Origin: Desulfobacterales bacterium
GTDB lineage: Bacteria > Desulfobacterota > Desulfobacteria > Desulfobacterales > Desulfobacteraceae
NCBI GenBank assembly: GCA_022361135.1
Contig: JAKSBM010000407.1
Location: 1 to 8,891 of the forward strand
Length of the DNA: 8,891 nucleotides
Direction of reading: 5' to 3'
Positions 1 through 7,900 of the stretch are shown in pieces. Both the position numbers and the translations under genes were made by a program. The notes beneath the pieces are model-generated. The model made no database searches. It had not been told where the DNA came from and worked only from the letters and a program-made list of their open reading frames with translations. Numbering within the stretch: position 1 is the stretch's first letter; each line of letters starts with the position of its first letter.

Positions 1-869
1 ACATTGCCTTCCGGGCCGGTGCCCCCTGCCGCGTCGAGCCCCTGGCCGATCGCCAGGCCGTAACCCTGGTCTTCAACTGCTGCGGCGTGGATCGCCAAAA
101 GTTCATGGATTATATCAAGGAAGATCCCGCCACCTATAACGATTGGGGGGAAGACTGGGCCCAGCAGACCTCGGGTCTTGAAAATGATATGTTCAGCCCC
201 TATTTCCAGAAGCAGTTTGACCAGGCCATCTCGGAAAAGATCATCGAGGACACGGAGTTTGATCTCTGCGGTTCCTGGTCCACCATCACCGACGACGGCC
301 AGGCCACCTACCTCAACCTGGTCCACCTGCGTGACGTGGATGTCACCGATTGCCGGGAACTGACCCGGGCGGAAATGTCCGGCCGGGCCCAGGTTCTGGA
401 AGCCATCAAGGCCATGAACCACACCATCCCCGGATGGGAAAAGGCCCGTCTGAGAAACTATGCCATGAGCCTGGGCACCCGGGATTCCCGGAAAATCGTC
501 GGGGTCTATGACATGGTGGGCAAGGATGTCATGGAAGAGGGACGCTTCGAGGATTCCATCGGTATCTTTCCGGAATTCGTGGATGGGTTCGGCGTCCTGC
601 GCCTGCCCGTGACCGGACGCTACTTCCAGGTTCCCTACGGGGCCATCCTGCCCAAGCGCATGGAAAACCTGCTGGTGGCCGGTCGGTCCATTTCCGGTGA
701 CCAGATTTCCCATGCCGCCACCCGGAACATGATGTGCTGCGCCGTTTCCGGCCAGGGCGCCGGTGCCGCCGCCGCCACCGCCGTGAAGCAGGGCACCACC
801 GTGCGCAAGGTTGCCGTGGCGGACATCCAGAAAACCCTGGCTGACCAGGGCGTTCGCTGCCAGTACTAA
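1..869 (+). CDS. FAD-dependent oxidoreductase, C-terminal part (5' end outside window)
   Basis: The frame is open from base 3 to the TAA at 867-869, giving 288 visible residues; the gene begins upstream of the window. The GTG at 87 is in frame but internal, because the 28 codons before it already match the family (a segment like DVAxRAGAP... followed by FNCCGVD, where relatives read FRxGGVD). Other family landmarks are LGTRDSRKIVG (visible residues about 157-167), GRYFQVPYGAILP, LLVAGRSISGD (223-233), the HAATRNMMCC segment, and the glycine/alanine-rich SGQGAGAAAA (249-258), which in this fold lies against the flavin. These place it in the FAD_oxidored group (PF12831-like) of cytosolic flavoproteins, usually around 450 residues. 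The N-terminal dinucleotide-binding GxGxxG is off-window. The substrate cannot be deduced. A strong terminator follows 33 bases after the stop, so it is the last gene of its transcript. Confidence 0.86.
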   Translation, partial: IAFRAGAPCRVEPLADRQAVTLVFNCCGVDRQKFMDYIKEDPATYNDWGEDWAQQTSGLENDMFSPYFQKQFDQAISEKIIEDTEFDLCGSWSTITDDGQATYLNLVHLRDVDVTDCRELTRAEMSGRAQVLEAIKAMNHTIPGWEKARLRNYAMSLGTRDSRKIVGVYDMVGKDVMEEGRFEDSIGIFPEFVDGFGVLRLPVTGRYFQVPYGAILPKRMENLLVAGRSISGDQISHAATRNMMCCAVSGQGAGAAAATAVKQGTTVRKVAVADIQKTLADQGVRCQY

Positions 870-902
870 AGAATCCCGGCCCCTTTTAGGGCTGTGAATC
901 AT

Positions 903-946
903 AAAGCCCCGTCTTTCCCGGTTAAGGGAAGGACGGGGCTTTTTTT
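903..946 (+). terminator. Rho-independent terminator of the FAD oxidoreductase gene
   Basis: A 17-bp stem pairs 903-919 with 926-942, including one G.U pair (914/931), around the six-base loop GGTTAA. The descending arm runs directly into a T tract (940-946, seven T). The stem core AGCCCCGTC/GACGGGGCT is GC-rich. It lies 33 bases past the stop codon at 867-869. On the minus strand only three T would follow the stem, so the signal is mainly plus-strand. Confidence 0.92.
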
Positions 947-1186
947 ATCGGCATTGCCGCCGGGTTGGGGGCAAAGGGAGAACCGGTCTTTTTTCACGGG
1001 GGCTTTTAACCCCTTCCGACAGGGGCGATTGCAGGGTTTGTCCATTACGGTTGGTGGTGGCGGATTCCTTCTCCCCCGTCGTGGCCGGGGTGAAGGGAAA
1101 ACTGTGGCATCAAATGGACAAAGGCCCCACCCATTGAGACGTTTCAACGGCTCCAACCGGACCGCTGTTTTGAATCCCCATTATAT
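947..1186. other. Noncoding stretch between FAD oxidoreductase terminator and DUF3786 gene
   Basis: I see no convincing gene here. The open frames crossing it are low-complexity in composition (rich in G, R and P), have no ribosome binding site and match no family I know. It contains a weak second terminator-like element: CCGGGTT at 960-966 against AACCGG at 981-986, followed by TCTTTTTT at 987-994. It also contains the nested inverted repeats listed separately (1037-1122). No clear terminator for the minus-strand DUF3786 gene, which ends at 1187, is visible; the 1067-1096 hairpin could stall transcription but lacks a T tract. Confidence 0.6.
1037..1122. repeat. Nested inverted repeats (outer 10 bp perfect, inner 9 of 10)
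   Basis: The outer arms TTTGTCCATT (1037-1046) and AATGGACAAA (1113-1122) are perfect reverse complements. Inside them, CCTTCTCCCC (1067-1076) can pair with GGGGTGAAGG (1087-1096) with a single T-T mismatch and a ten-base loop. Together they could fold into an 86-base structure on either strand. No T tract follows either arm, so it is not a standard terminator. It could be a structured untranslated RNA, a small decayed mobile repeat, or coincidence in GC-rich DNA. Confidence 0.45.
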
Positions 1187-1792
1187 TTAATCCTGGATCA
1201 AATTCAGGATGGTCCTGGAGCAATATTCCCCCACATCGGCCAGTCCGTCCACGGGCAGGAAAAGCCGGGCATTGCTGGAAAAAAGACAGGTGACCGCGGC
1301 GGGGAAATCTTCATCGGCTTCATAAAAAATATAGCAAAGGTAGACCTTGGGCAGGGGGCGGACCAGCAGGGAAAAATCCCCGCCCCCGCCCTTGGGGGAC
1401 ATTTCTCCGTCCAGGGCTGCGACAATCTCCCGGGCCCTTTCCTTGATCCCATCGACATGGGGGATGAGGATCTGTTCCGTGTGGCTGGCAAAGGCCGCGG
1501 CATAGGGGGCGGTGTCCGGGAATTCCTTGTAGGCCTTAAAGGGAATGATCAGCGGTGTATCGCTCCGTGCATTCAAGGCATAGAGGGAGATGAGGATCCC
1601 CAGGACGGCATCGTGGTCCGAGCCTTCCATTTCAATGCCCCCGGGGGAGATTCGGCATTCTTTGCCGAATGCAGTGAAGGCATAGGTCTCGCCGTCCTGC
1701 CGTGCCGGAAGATGGGCGGCCAGATCCGGAGGCAGGTCCCCGTATAATCGGTTGAGGTTCTCCTGTACAATTTTTTGATAATTATCGGTCAT
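1187..1792 (-). CDS. DUF3786 domain-containing protein
   Basis: This 201-residue minus-strand protein carries the conserved blocks I associate with DUF3786: ISLYALNA (68-75), the FKAYKEFPD segment (85-93) followed by a PY motif, PKVYLCYIFYEADEDFPA (148-165), and near the end FLPVDGLADVGEY (178-190). The ATG at 1792 is preceded by a strong Shine-Dalgarno AGGGAGGG (1796-1803), with GGAGG four bases from the start. No signal peptide or membrane segment is evident, so it is probably cytosolic. The domain's function is not established. In some relatives it follows an iron-sulfur domain; here it stands alone, with four scattered cysteines (46, 153, 169, 191) and no CxxC cluster. A Gly4 run (135-138) looks like a loop. 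It is separated from the upstream aminotransferase by that gene's terminator and so is probably transcribed on its own. Confidence 0.82.
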   Translation of the reverse strand: MTDNYQKIVQENLNRLYGDLPPDLAAHLPARQDGETYAFTAFGKECRISPGGIEMEGSDHDAVLGILISLYALNARSDTPLIIPFKAYKEFPDTAPYAAAFASHTEQILIPHVDGIKERAREIVAALDGEMSPKGGGGDFSLLVRPLPKVYLCYIFYEADEDFPAAVTCLFSSNARLFLPVDGLADVGEYCSRTILNLIQD

Positions 1793-1820
1793 GGTCCCTC
1801 CCTGTGGCCCGGGGTTGGGA

Positions 1821-1850
1821 TGAACCGTCAGCGTGCGGCCGTTGAACCGT
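1821..1850. repeat. Direct repeat TGAACCGT x2, upstream of DUF3786 gene
   Basis: Two exact copies of TGAACCGT lie at 1821-1828 and 1843-1850. They repeat with a 22-base period, roughly two helical turns, and sit 29-58 bases upstream of the DUF3786 start codon (on the minus strand they read ACGGTTCA). Position and phasing fit a tandem binding site for a regulator, but no recognisable -35/-10 pair could be assigned next to them, so an operator role is only a suggestion. Confidence 0.35.
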
Positions 1851-1930
1851 TTTGCAAGGGGTGGGGAATGGTGGGATCGCGTCCCCGTAAATGATGGCCG
1901 TCCGTGGACGATGTGACCGGGCCTGGAATG

Positions 1931-1957
1931 AAAAACCCCGCTCCGGAGAGCGGGGTT
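1931..1957 (-). terminator. Rho-independent terminator of the aminotransferase operon
   Basis: A perfect 10-bp stem pairs AACCCCGCTC (1934-1943) with GAGCGGGGTT (1948-1957) around a four-base loop. Read on the minus strand it ends in a T tract (complement of 1931-1935). It begins seven bases after the aminotransferase stop codon (1964-1966), and so separates that transcript from the DUF3786 gene downstream. Confidence 0.9.
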
Positions 1958-1963
1958 GGATGA

Positions 1964-3139
1964 TTAAGCCTTTGCTGCTTCCATGGCGCGTTTGAAGCCT
2001 TCCAAGGAATTTTTAATGGTGTCATCGGGGACTGCGTATGAGAGCCGGAAATGGCCCGGTCCGCCAAATCCAGAGCCGGGAACGGCCAGGATCTGCTGCT
2101 CTTTGAGCAGGCCCACAAATTTCACATCGTCGGCAATGGGGCTTTTGGGGAAAAGGTAAAAGGCGCCCTGGGGCACGTCAAACTCGTACCCGGCGGCCTT
2201 GAGCCCTTCGCAGAACATGTCCCGCCGTCTCCGGTAGATGTCCATGTCCACGGTGACACCCTGGAGTTTTCCCACCACCTGCGGGAACAATGCCGGGGCA
2301 TTGACGTACATCATGGTGTTGGTAACCCCGGCGGCTGAGGCAATGATCTGGGCATCCTCGGCCTTGGGGTTGATGGCCAGGTAGCCGATGCGTTCCCCGG
2401 CCAGGGAGAGTTCCTTGGAATAGGAGGTGAGCACAATGGTGTGGTCGTAGGCATTGAACATGGAGGGAACCTCCACATCATAGGCGATTTTCCGATAGGG
2501 TTCGTCGGAGATCATGTAGATGCGTTTGCCGTACTTGGCACTGGCCGCTTCCAGGATCTGCCCCAGCTTGGCCAGCTCGTCGGCGGTGTAGACCGTGCCC
2601 GTGGGATTGTTGGGGGAGTTGATGAGAAAAACCCGGGTTTTTTCGGTGATGGCCGCTTCAATGGCATCCAGATCCAGATGAAAATCCGGAAGGGAGGCAG
2701 CGGTTTTCAACTGGGCATTGGCAATGAAGGCATATTGGTTATAGCCCACAAAATAGGGGGCCGGGACCAGGATTTCCTCCCCGGGGTTCATCAGGGCCCG
2801 GAGGGTGTCGTTCAAGGCTCCTGCAGCCCCTGCCGTCATCACCACCAGATCGGCGGGCAGCTCAATGGAAAATTCGGATCCCAGGTAATCGGCCACGGCC
2901 TGTTTGACCTGGGGAAACCCGGAATTGGGCATGTATCCATGGGAGACAGCAGGGTCATTAATCAAGTCGAGAAGGGTCTGCTTAACGGCCGGCGGCGGGG
3001 GAACATCGGGATTCCCCAGGGAAAAATCATAGACCTTGTCGGCCCCGAATTTTTCCCGCATGCGGATTCCCTCTTCGAACATTTTCCGGATCATGGAAGC
3101 AGCTTCCACCATTTGTATCATCTTGTCAGCAATGGGCAT
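1964..3139 (-). CDS. Pyridoxal-phosphate-dependent aminotransferase, class I/II (aspartate aminotransferase-like)
   Basis: This 391-residue fold-type I aminotransferase is full length for the family and has a complete PLP site. It shows the substrate-loop motif GNPD (42-45), a cofactor-phosphate glycine/alanine turn TAGAAGALN (102-110), SPNNPTG (175-181) with the conserved Asn, SDEPYR (211-216) whose Asp212 would contact the pyridine nitrogen, SYSKELSLAGERIGY with Lys242 as the Schiff-base lysine and Arg250 as a phosphate ligand, and FRLSYA with Arg365 as the expected carboxylate-binding arginine. It should transfer amino groups between an amino acid and a 2-oxo acid in the cytosol; the exact substrate is not readable. 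The ATG at 3139 has TAGGAG (3147-3152) with a seven-base spacer. It begins 37 bases after the small gene upstream, suggesting co-transcription, and is followed by a terminator. Confidence 0.95.
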   Translation of the reverse strand: MPIADKMIQMVEAASMIRKMFEEGIRMREKFGADKVYDFSLGNPDVPPPPAVKQTLLDLINDPAVSHGYMPNSGFPQVKQAVADYLGSEFSIELPADLVVMTAGAAGALNDTLRALMNPGEEILVPAPYFVGYNQYAFIANAQLKTAASLPDFHLDLDAIEAAITEKTRVFLINSPNNPTGTVYTADELAKLGQILEAASAKYGKRIYMISDEPYRKIAYDVEVPSMFNAYDHTIVLTSYSKELSLAGERIGYLAINPKAEDAQIIASAAGVTNTMMYVNAPALFPQVVGKLQGVTVDMDIYRRRRDMFCEGLKAAGYEFDVPQGAFYLFPKSPIADDVKFVGLLKEQQILAVPGSGFGGPGHFRLSYAVPDDTIKNSLEGFKRAMEAAKA

Positions 3140-3176
3140 GGATGGTCTCCTAAGTCTCTTTGTGGCCAGTGTCGGT

Positions 3177-3551
3177 CTAGTTCATTCCGGGGCGGATGAT
3201 TCTGGATTCGTTGGCCCGCTGTTTTTTTGCCTGCTCTTCCTGGAGGCGGGTCAGGGCTTTAATGACCTTTTGGGTTTCCTGTTCCATGGTTTCGGGGAAG
3301 AGATCCATGGCCTTTTCCAGGGTATGGGCTTCGATTTTTGCCTGGATGGGAACCGGACCCTGGGGGCTGTTTAGCTGGGTGGTGGCCAGGAAAAGGATTT
3401 CCCGGTCCGGATCCGGGCTTCCGTCGACCTTGATGGGGGTGAGTTGCCGGAGGGTGGCCACCTTTAGATCGGTGATGGTTTCTTCCTTGTAAAGGTGATC
3501 CTTGTCCACCGTGAAATTCAGGCCGCTGGGGCTTCCGCCGTTATCTGCCAT
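3177..3551 (-). CDS. Small conserved hypothetical protein ('cytoplasmic protein' type)
   Basis: This 124-residue soluble protein has no signal peptide, membrane segment or cysteine. The N-terminal half contains a patterned stretch, LNFTVDKDHLYKEETITDLKVA (11-32), then RQLTPIKVDGSPDPDR (35-50) and TQLNSPQGPVPIQ (58-70), which suggests a small beta-rich domain. Residues about 77-113 are a charged, probably helical tail (LEKAMDLFPETMEQ...LQEEQAKKQ). It resembles short proteins I recall from Geobacter and sulfate reducers annotated only as 'cytoplasmic protein'; I know no function. The ATG at 3551 is supported by GAGGAG (3558-3563) with a six-base spacer. It lies 37 bases upstream of the aminotransferase on the same strand, and both genes carry very similar leader sequences (GGAG-ac(c)atcc-ATG), so they probably form an operon. 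Confidence 0.78.
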   Translation of the reverse strand: MADNGGSPSGLNFTVDKDHLYKEETITDLKVATLRQLTPIKVDGSPDPDREILFLATTQLNSPQGPVPIQAKIEAHTLEKAMDLFPETMEQETQKVIKALTRLQEEQAKKQRANESRIIRPGMN

Positions 3552-3773
3552 GGATGTCTCCTCGTGTAAAAAATTTAAGGGGGATCCGGTTGGTCCGGAT
3601 CGGTATATTTAAAGTCTTAGTACCTTTACCCCGATATTCGCAAGAAAAAGAAAAATTATCACACTACACCAGGTCTCCCATCTGCGCAAGGCGAGTTTTC
3701 CTTGAATTTTATCCCCGGGCGGGATACCGTCCCAGGCAGATTATGAACCCCTTTTCAATTTGGAACCCACGAA
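3552..3773. promoter_or_regulatory. Divergent intergenic region between the aminotransferase operon and sbcDC
   Basis: These 222 bases must hold the leftward promoter for the hypothetical-aminotransferase pair and probably the rightward one for sbcD. The centre (about 3603-3660) is markedly AT-rich against its surroundings. A perfect dyad, GATCCGG-TTGGT-CCGGATC (3583-3601), lies 32-50 bases upstream of the leftward start codon and could be an operator or a leader hairpin. On the minus strand only weak promoter options are visible (TTGCGA at 3638-3643 with a poor -10), so none is assigned. Confidence 0.55.
3702..3730 (+). promoter_or_regulatory. Possible sigma70-type promoter for sbcDC
   Basis: TTGAAT (3702-3707), a 17-base spacer, and TACCGT (3725-3730) match the -35 consensus at four of six positions and the -10 at three of six, including its first two bases and last base. 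It would start transcription near 3737, leaving a leader of about 37 bases before the sbcD ATG. The match is weak and is supported mainly by spacing and position. Confidence 0.3.
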
Positions 3774-4988
3774 ATGAGACTTCTTCACACCTCGGACTGG
3801 CACATCGGTCGTCTTCTTTACGGGCGGAAACGATACCGGGAATTTGAACAATTTTTAGACTGGCTCTTGGAATATATCCAGGCCCATGGGGTGGATATCC
3901 TGGTCATCGCCGGGGATATTTTTGACACCACCACCCCCTCCAATCGGGCCCAGTCCCTCTATTATAAATTTTTAACCCGGTTGGGGCCCACCCCCTGTTC
4001 CCATGTGGTGGTCATCGGGGGCAACCATGATTCTCCTTCCTTTCTGGATGCCCCTGCCTCCCTGCTCAAGGCATTGAATGTCCATGTGGTGGGATCGGCC
4101 CCCCCGGACATGGAAGATGAAATTTTAGACCTCTTTGATGACCAGGGGCGTCCCCTGGCAAGGATCTGCGCCGTTCCCTATCTGCGGGACCGGGATATCC
4201 GCAGGGCCAGGGTGGGGGAGGGGGCCGATGAAAAGACCCAAAAGTTCGTCCGGGGCATTGAGACCCACTATGAACAGATGGGGCAATTGGCCGGAGCGGA
4301 TCGGGTGCCGGAGATTCCCCTCATTGCCACGGGGCATCTTTTTGCCGCCGGGGGGAAAACCGTCGACGGAGACGGGGTAAGGGAACTTTACATCGGTTCC
4401 CTGGCCCGGGTGGGTGCCAATGCCTTCCAGGGCGCCTTTGATTATGTGGCCCTGGGCCATTTGCATTCCGCCCAGAAGGTGGGGGGATGTGAGGAAATTC
4501 GTTACTCCGGTGCGCCTTTGCCCATGGGGTTTGGAGAGGCCGGGGGGCTTAAAAAAATGATCCAGGTGGATTTTGACGGGGCGGTGCCGACCATTGAAAC
4601 CGTGGAGATTCCCTGTTTCCAGGAATTGATTTCCATCAAAGGGGAGATGGGGGAAATCCTGGAGAAAATAGAAGGTCTGGTTTCCCAGAATTCCAGGGCC
4701 TGGCTGGTGGTGGAGTACACCGGGGAGGGATTGGCAGCCGATCTGCGCCAGCAGGTGGAGACGGCCGTGGCCGATTCTGCCATGGAAGTCCGGCGCATTA
4801 AAAATTGCCGGATGGTGAAAAAAATCACCCAGGCCCCGGTGGACCGCCTGGAAACCATGGATGAAACCGATGTGTTCCAGCGGCTTTTGGAAGGGGCGGG
4901 AATCCCCGATGATGAACAGAGCGGCCTCATGGTGACCTATGGGGAAATTCTCAAGGAAATGCAGGAAAAGGATCTCCGGGCCCAATGA
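3774..4988 (+). CDS. sbcD: Exonuclease SbcCD, nuclease subunit SbcD (Mre11 family)
   Basis: This 404-residue protein is the manganese-dependent nuclease subunit of SbcCD, which cleaves hairpins and trims blocked or double-stranded DNA ends in replication and repair. All metallophosphoesterase motifs are present: Asp8 and His10 in HTSDWHIG, GDIFD (47-51), GGNHD (82-86) with Asn84 and His85, GH at 187-188, and GHLH (228-231). The YSGAPLP segment (244-250) closes the nuclease core, and the remaining 150 or so residues are the capping and SbcC-binding region. MRLLHTSDWH matches the usual SbcD N terminus, which fixes the start. The Shine-Dalgarno is poor (only GGAA at 3762-3765), so translation initiation may be modest. 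Its stop overlaps the sbcC start (ATGA), implying translational coupling. Confidence 0.97.
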   Translation: MRLLHTSDWHIGRLLYGRKRYREFEQFLDWLLEYIQAHGVDILVIAGDIFDTTTPSNRAQSLYYKFLTRLGPTPCSHVVVIGGNHDSPSFLDAPASLLKALNVHVVGSAPPDMEDEILDLFDDQGRPLARICAVPYLRDRDIRRARVGEGADEKTQKFVRGIETHYEQMGQLAGADRVPEIPLIATGHLFAAGGKTVDGDGVRELYIGSLARVGANAFQGAFDYVALGHLHSAQKVGGCEEIRYSGAPLPMGFGEAGGLKKMIQVDFDGAVPTIETVEIPCFQELISIKGEMGEILEKIEGLVSQNSRAWLVVEYTGEGLAADLRQQVETAVADSAMEVRRIKNCRMVKKITQAPVDRLETMDETDVFQRLLEGAGIPDDEQSGLMVTYGEILKEMQEKDLRAQ

Positions 4989-7900
4989 AGATTTTACAGC
5001 TGAGATTTAAGAATTTGAATTCCCTTTACGGCGAGTGGACCGTGGATTTTACCCATCCCGGTTTTGAGTCCGAGGGGATTTTTGCCATCACCGGCCCCAC
5101 GGGGGCGGGAAAGTCCACGGTGCTGGACGCCCTTTGCCTGGCCCTCTATGCCCGAACCCCAAGGCTGTCCGCCGTGACCAAGGGGGGCAATGAAATCATG
5201 GGCCGGGGCACCGGGGAATGTTCCGCCGAGGTGGTTTTCGAAACCCCCCGGGGGCAGTTTTCCTGCCAATGGAGTCAGCACCGGGCCTATAAAAAGGCCG
5301 GGGGAAAATTGGCCGATTCCCGCCATGAAATTTTCAATGCCCTCACCGGGGAGGTGCTGGAGACCAAAAAACGGGAGACCGCCGCCCGCATCGAGGCGGA
5401 AACCGGCATGGATTTCCATCGGTTCACCCGGTCCATGCTCCTGGCCCAGGGGGGATTTGCCGCCTTTTTGGCCGCCGGTCCCGACGAGCGTTCCCCCATA
5501 TTAGAACAGATCACGGGGACGGGCATCTATTCTGAAATTTCCATGGCCGTCCACCAGCGCCTCCGGGAAGAGCGTCAGAAGGAAGAGGAACTTAAGGGGC
5601 GCACCGCAGGCATTGCCATCCTCTCACCCGAAGAAAAGGAAAATCTGGAGGCGGAATTGGCCCGGGAAGGGGGCCGGCGCAAGGAACTCAGCACAAGGGA
5701 TGGAAGGCTGACAAAGCATCTGGAATGGCGGCGGGGCATGGTGGCCCTGGAGGCGGAGTTGGATGGTCTGGTCCAGGAGAATTTGACCCTGACCACCCAG
5801 GAAAAGGACTTTGAATCCGCCAGGGATGAATTGGCTGGGGGCCAGCGGGCCAAGGGCCTGGAACCCGAATTCCAAATCCTTAAAGCGGGGCGGGAAAAGC
5901 GGGAACGGGATGCAAGCCAGCTCAAGGCCGCCCGGGGGGAATTGCCCCTATTAGAAAAGGGGTTAAGGGATCGAAATGAAGCCCTGGATGGGGCCCGGAA
6001 AAAGTTGGAACAGGCCGAAGCCCATCGCCAAAAGGCATTGGAGCAGATTAAAAAGGCCAGGGCCATGGATTCCACCCTGGATGAAAAACATCGGGCCGTG
6101 GACCGGGCCCGCCAGGGCCTGGAACGATCCAACCAAGCCTTGAAAAATCGAGAAAAGGAGTTGCTCCAGGCCAAAAAGGATAAGGGGCGGTTGGAGAAAA
6201 AATTGGCCGAACTCCAGCTCTTTTTGGAAAAACACCATCGGGACCAGGGGTTGACGGCGGCCTTGGCCGGTATCAAGGCCCGGGTGGGGGAACTTTTGGC
6301 CATCCGGGACAGGCGGCAAAAGATGCAGGGGGAGTGGAGCCAATTGAACCGGACCCTCAAGGCCGTTGGGTTGGCAGCGGAAAAGGCTGCGGCCCATTGC
6401 AAGGGCATTGTGGGCCAGGAAGAAAAGGCCCAAAAGACCATTGCCCGACTGAAAAAAAATCTGGAAAAGGGCCTGGATGGGAAACACCTCCGGGAATACC
6501 GGGCCGAGCAGGAATATTTGCTCAGGGAGTTGGGGCATATCAAGACCATTATCCGCCTGGAAGATGAGCGGAAAAAATTAAAGGCCGGTGAGGCCTGCCC
6601 CCTTTGTGGCTCTTTGGACCACCCCTTTGCCGAAGAACAGGTGCCCGGGGTGGACGATACCGAGGCCCGGCTTAAGATCCTGGGGCGTATTATCCGGGAT
6701 GCCGAAACCCTGGAGCGGCAGATTTCAGAGCAGGAGGTCAAGGCCCAGGAATATATCCGGGAACGGTTGGCCGCCGAGACCGAAGCGGCCCGGGCCCGGA
6801 GCGATAAAGAATTGGCCCGGCAGCAGATGGATCAATGCGAAGCCAAGGGGCGGGAGGTGGCCGAGTCCATGGCCCGACTCAAGGCAGACTTGATGGCCGA
6901 CCTGGAACCCTTTGGGGAAACCTCTGAAAACGCCTATGGCCTGGAGGAAAATCGGTTTGAAGAGATCCTGCCCCAATTAACCCGGCGGCGGGATGCCTGG
7001 GTGGCCAAGGAGGGGGAGGGGGAAACCCGGAAACGGGAATTGGAATCGGTCCAGGCCGATATCCGCCACCTCTCCCGGACCGTGGGGGAATTGGAGGAAG
7101 GGGTGAAGGAGCAGGGCTTGGCCCTGGAAGATCAGGAGAAAGCGGTCAATGCCCTGGCCCTGGAGCGGCGGAATTGTTTTGGGGATAAAAACCCCGATGT
7201 GGAAGAGGCCCGGGTCCAGACCCAGGTGACCCAGGCCAATGCCGCCCTGGAGACCGCACGCCAGGAACGTGAAGGGGCCAAGGAGGCCCTGGATGCTCTA
7301 AATGTCCGGATTAACACCCTCATCTCCACATCGGCCGAAGAACTCAAACGGGTGGGGGCGCTTCGGGAGGCCTTTGAGGAAAAATTAAGGGCGGCGGGGT
7401 TCCGGGACGAGGCGGATTTCCTCCGCCATCGCATGGCCCCAGAACGGCTTTTGGATCTGGAAAATCAATCCCAGGCCCTTGTTGATCGTCGCAAACAATG
7501 GGAGGCCCGGAGGGCGGACCGGGAGGAAAAATTAAGGGTCCAGAAGGGCCTGGCCCTGACAGAGGATCCCCTGGAAAAATTGGAGGAGGAAAGCGCCTCC
7601 ATCCGTTTTTCCCTGGAGGATTTGGGTGAGAAGATCGGGGCCTTGAATCAGAAAAAGCAGGACAACGGGGCGGCGGAAAAGCGTTTGGAAGCCGTGGTGG
7701 ATCAAATCCGGGCCCAGGAAAAGGAATGCCAGCGCTGGGGAGCCCTCCATGCCCTCATCGGCTCCGCCGACGGGAAGAAATATCGAAATTTTGCCCAGGG
7801 CCTCACCTTTGAGCAGGTGGTAAGCCATGCCAATCGCCAATTGATGGCCATGACCGACCGCTATCTTCTGGTCCGGGACGATGAAGAGCCCCTGGCCCTG

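Noticed and set aside
87..89. GTG as the start of the FAD oxidoreductase
   Set aside because: The frame is open back to base 3 and the residues before it match the flavoprotein family, so this is an internal valine.
960..994. Second intrinsic terminator after the FAD oxidoreductase
   Set aside because: The stem is only six pairs with a bulge and has a 14-base loop; the T tract is good, but the helix is too weak to call beside the strong terminator at 903-946.
899..1190. Open frames of 85-98 residues on both strands in the 870-1186 gap
   Set aside because: They run through the terminator hairpin and the inverted repeats, have no ribosome binding site and have skewed G/R/P composition; they look like chance frames in GC-rich DNA.
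2441..3199. 252-residue plus-strand open frame opposite the aminotransferase
   Set aside because: It is antisense to a full-length enzyme with all catalytic motifs, has composition rich in Gly, His and Ile, and shows no family features.
4125..4985. 286-residue minus-strand open frame opposite sbcD
   Set aside because: It is a shadow of the sbcD codon pattern; the sense frame has every Mre11 motif.
5575..6741. 388-residue minus-strand open frame opposite the sbcC coiled coil
   Set aside because: Its Ser/Arg/Phe-rich product is what antisense of Glu/Lys/Leu-rich coiled-coil codons gives; there is no start signal or domain.
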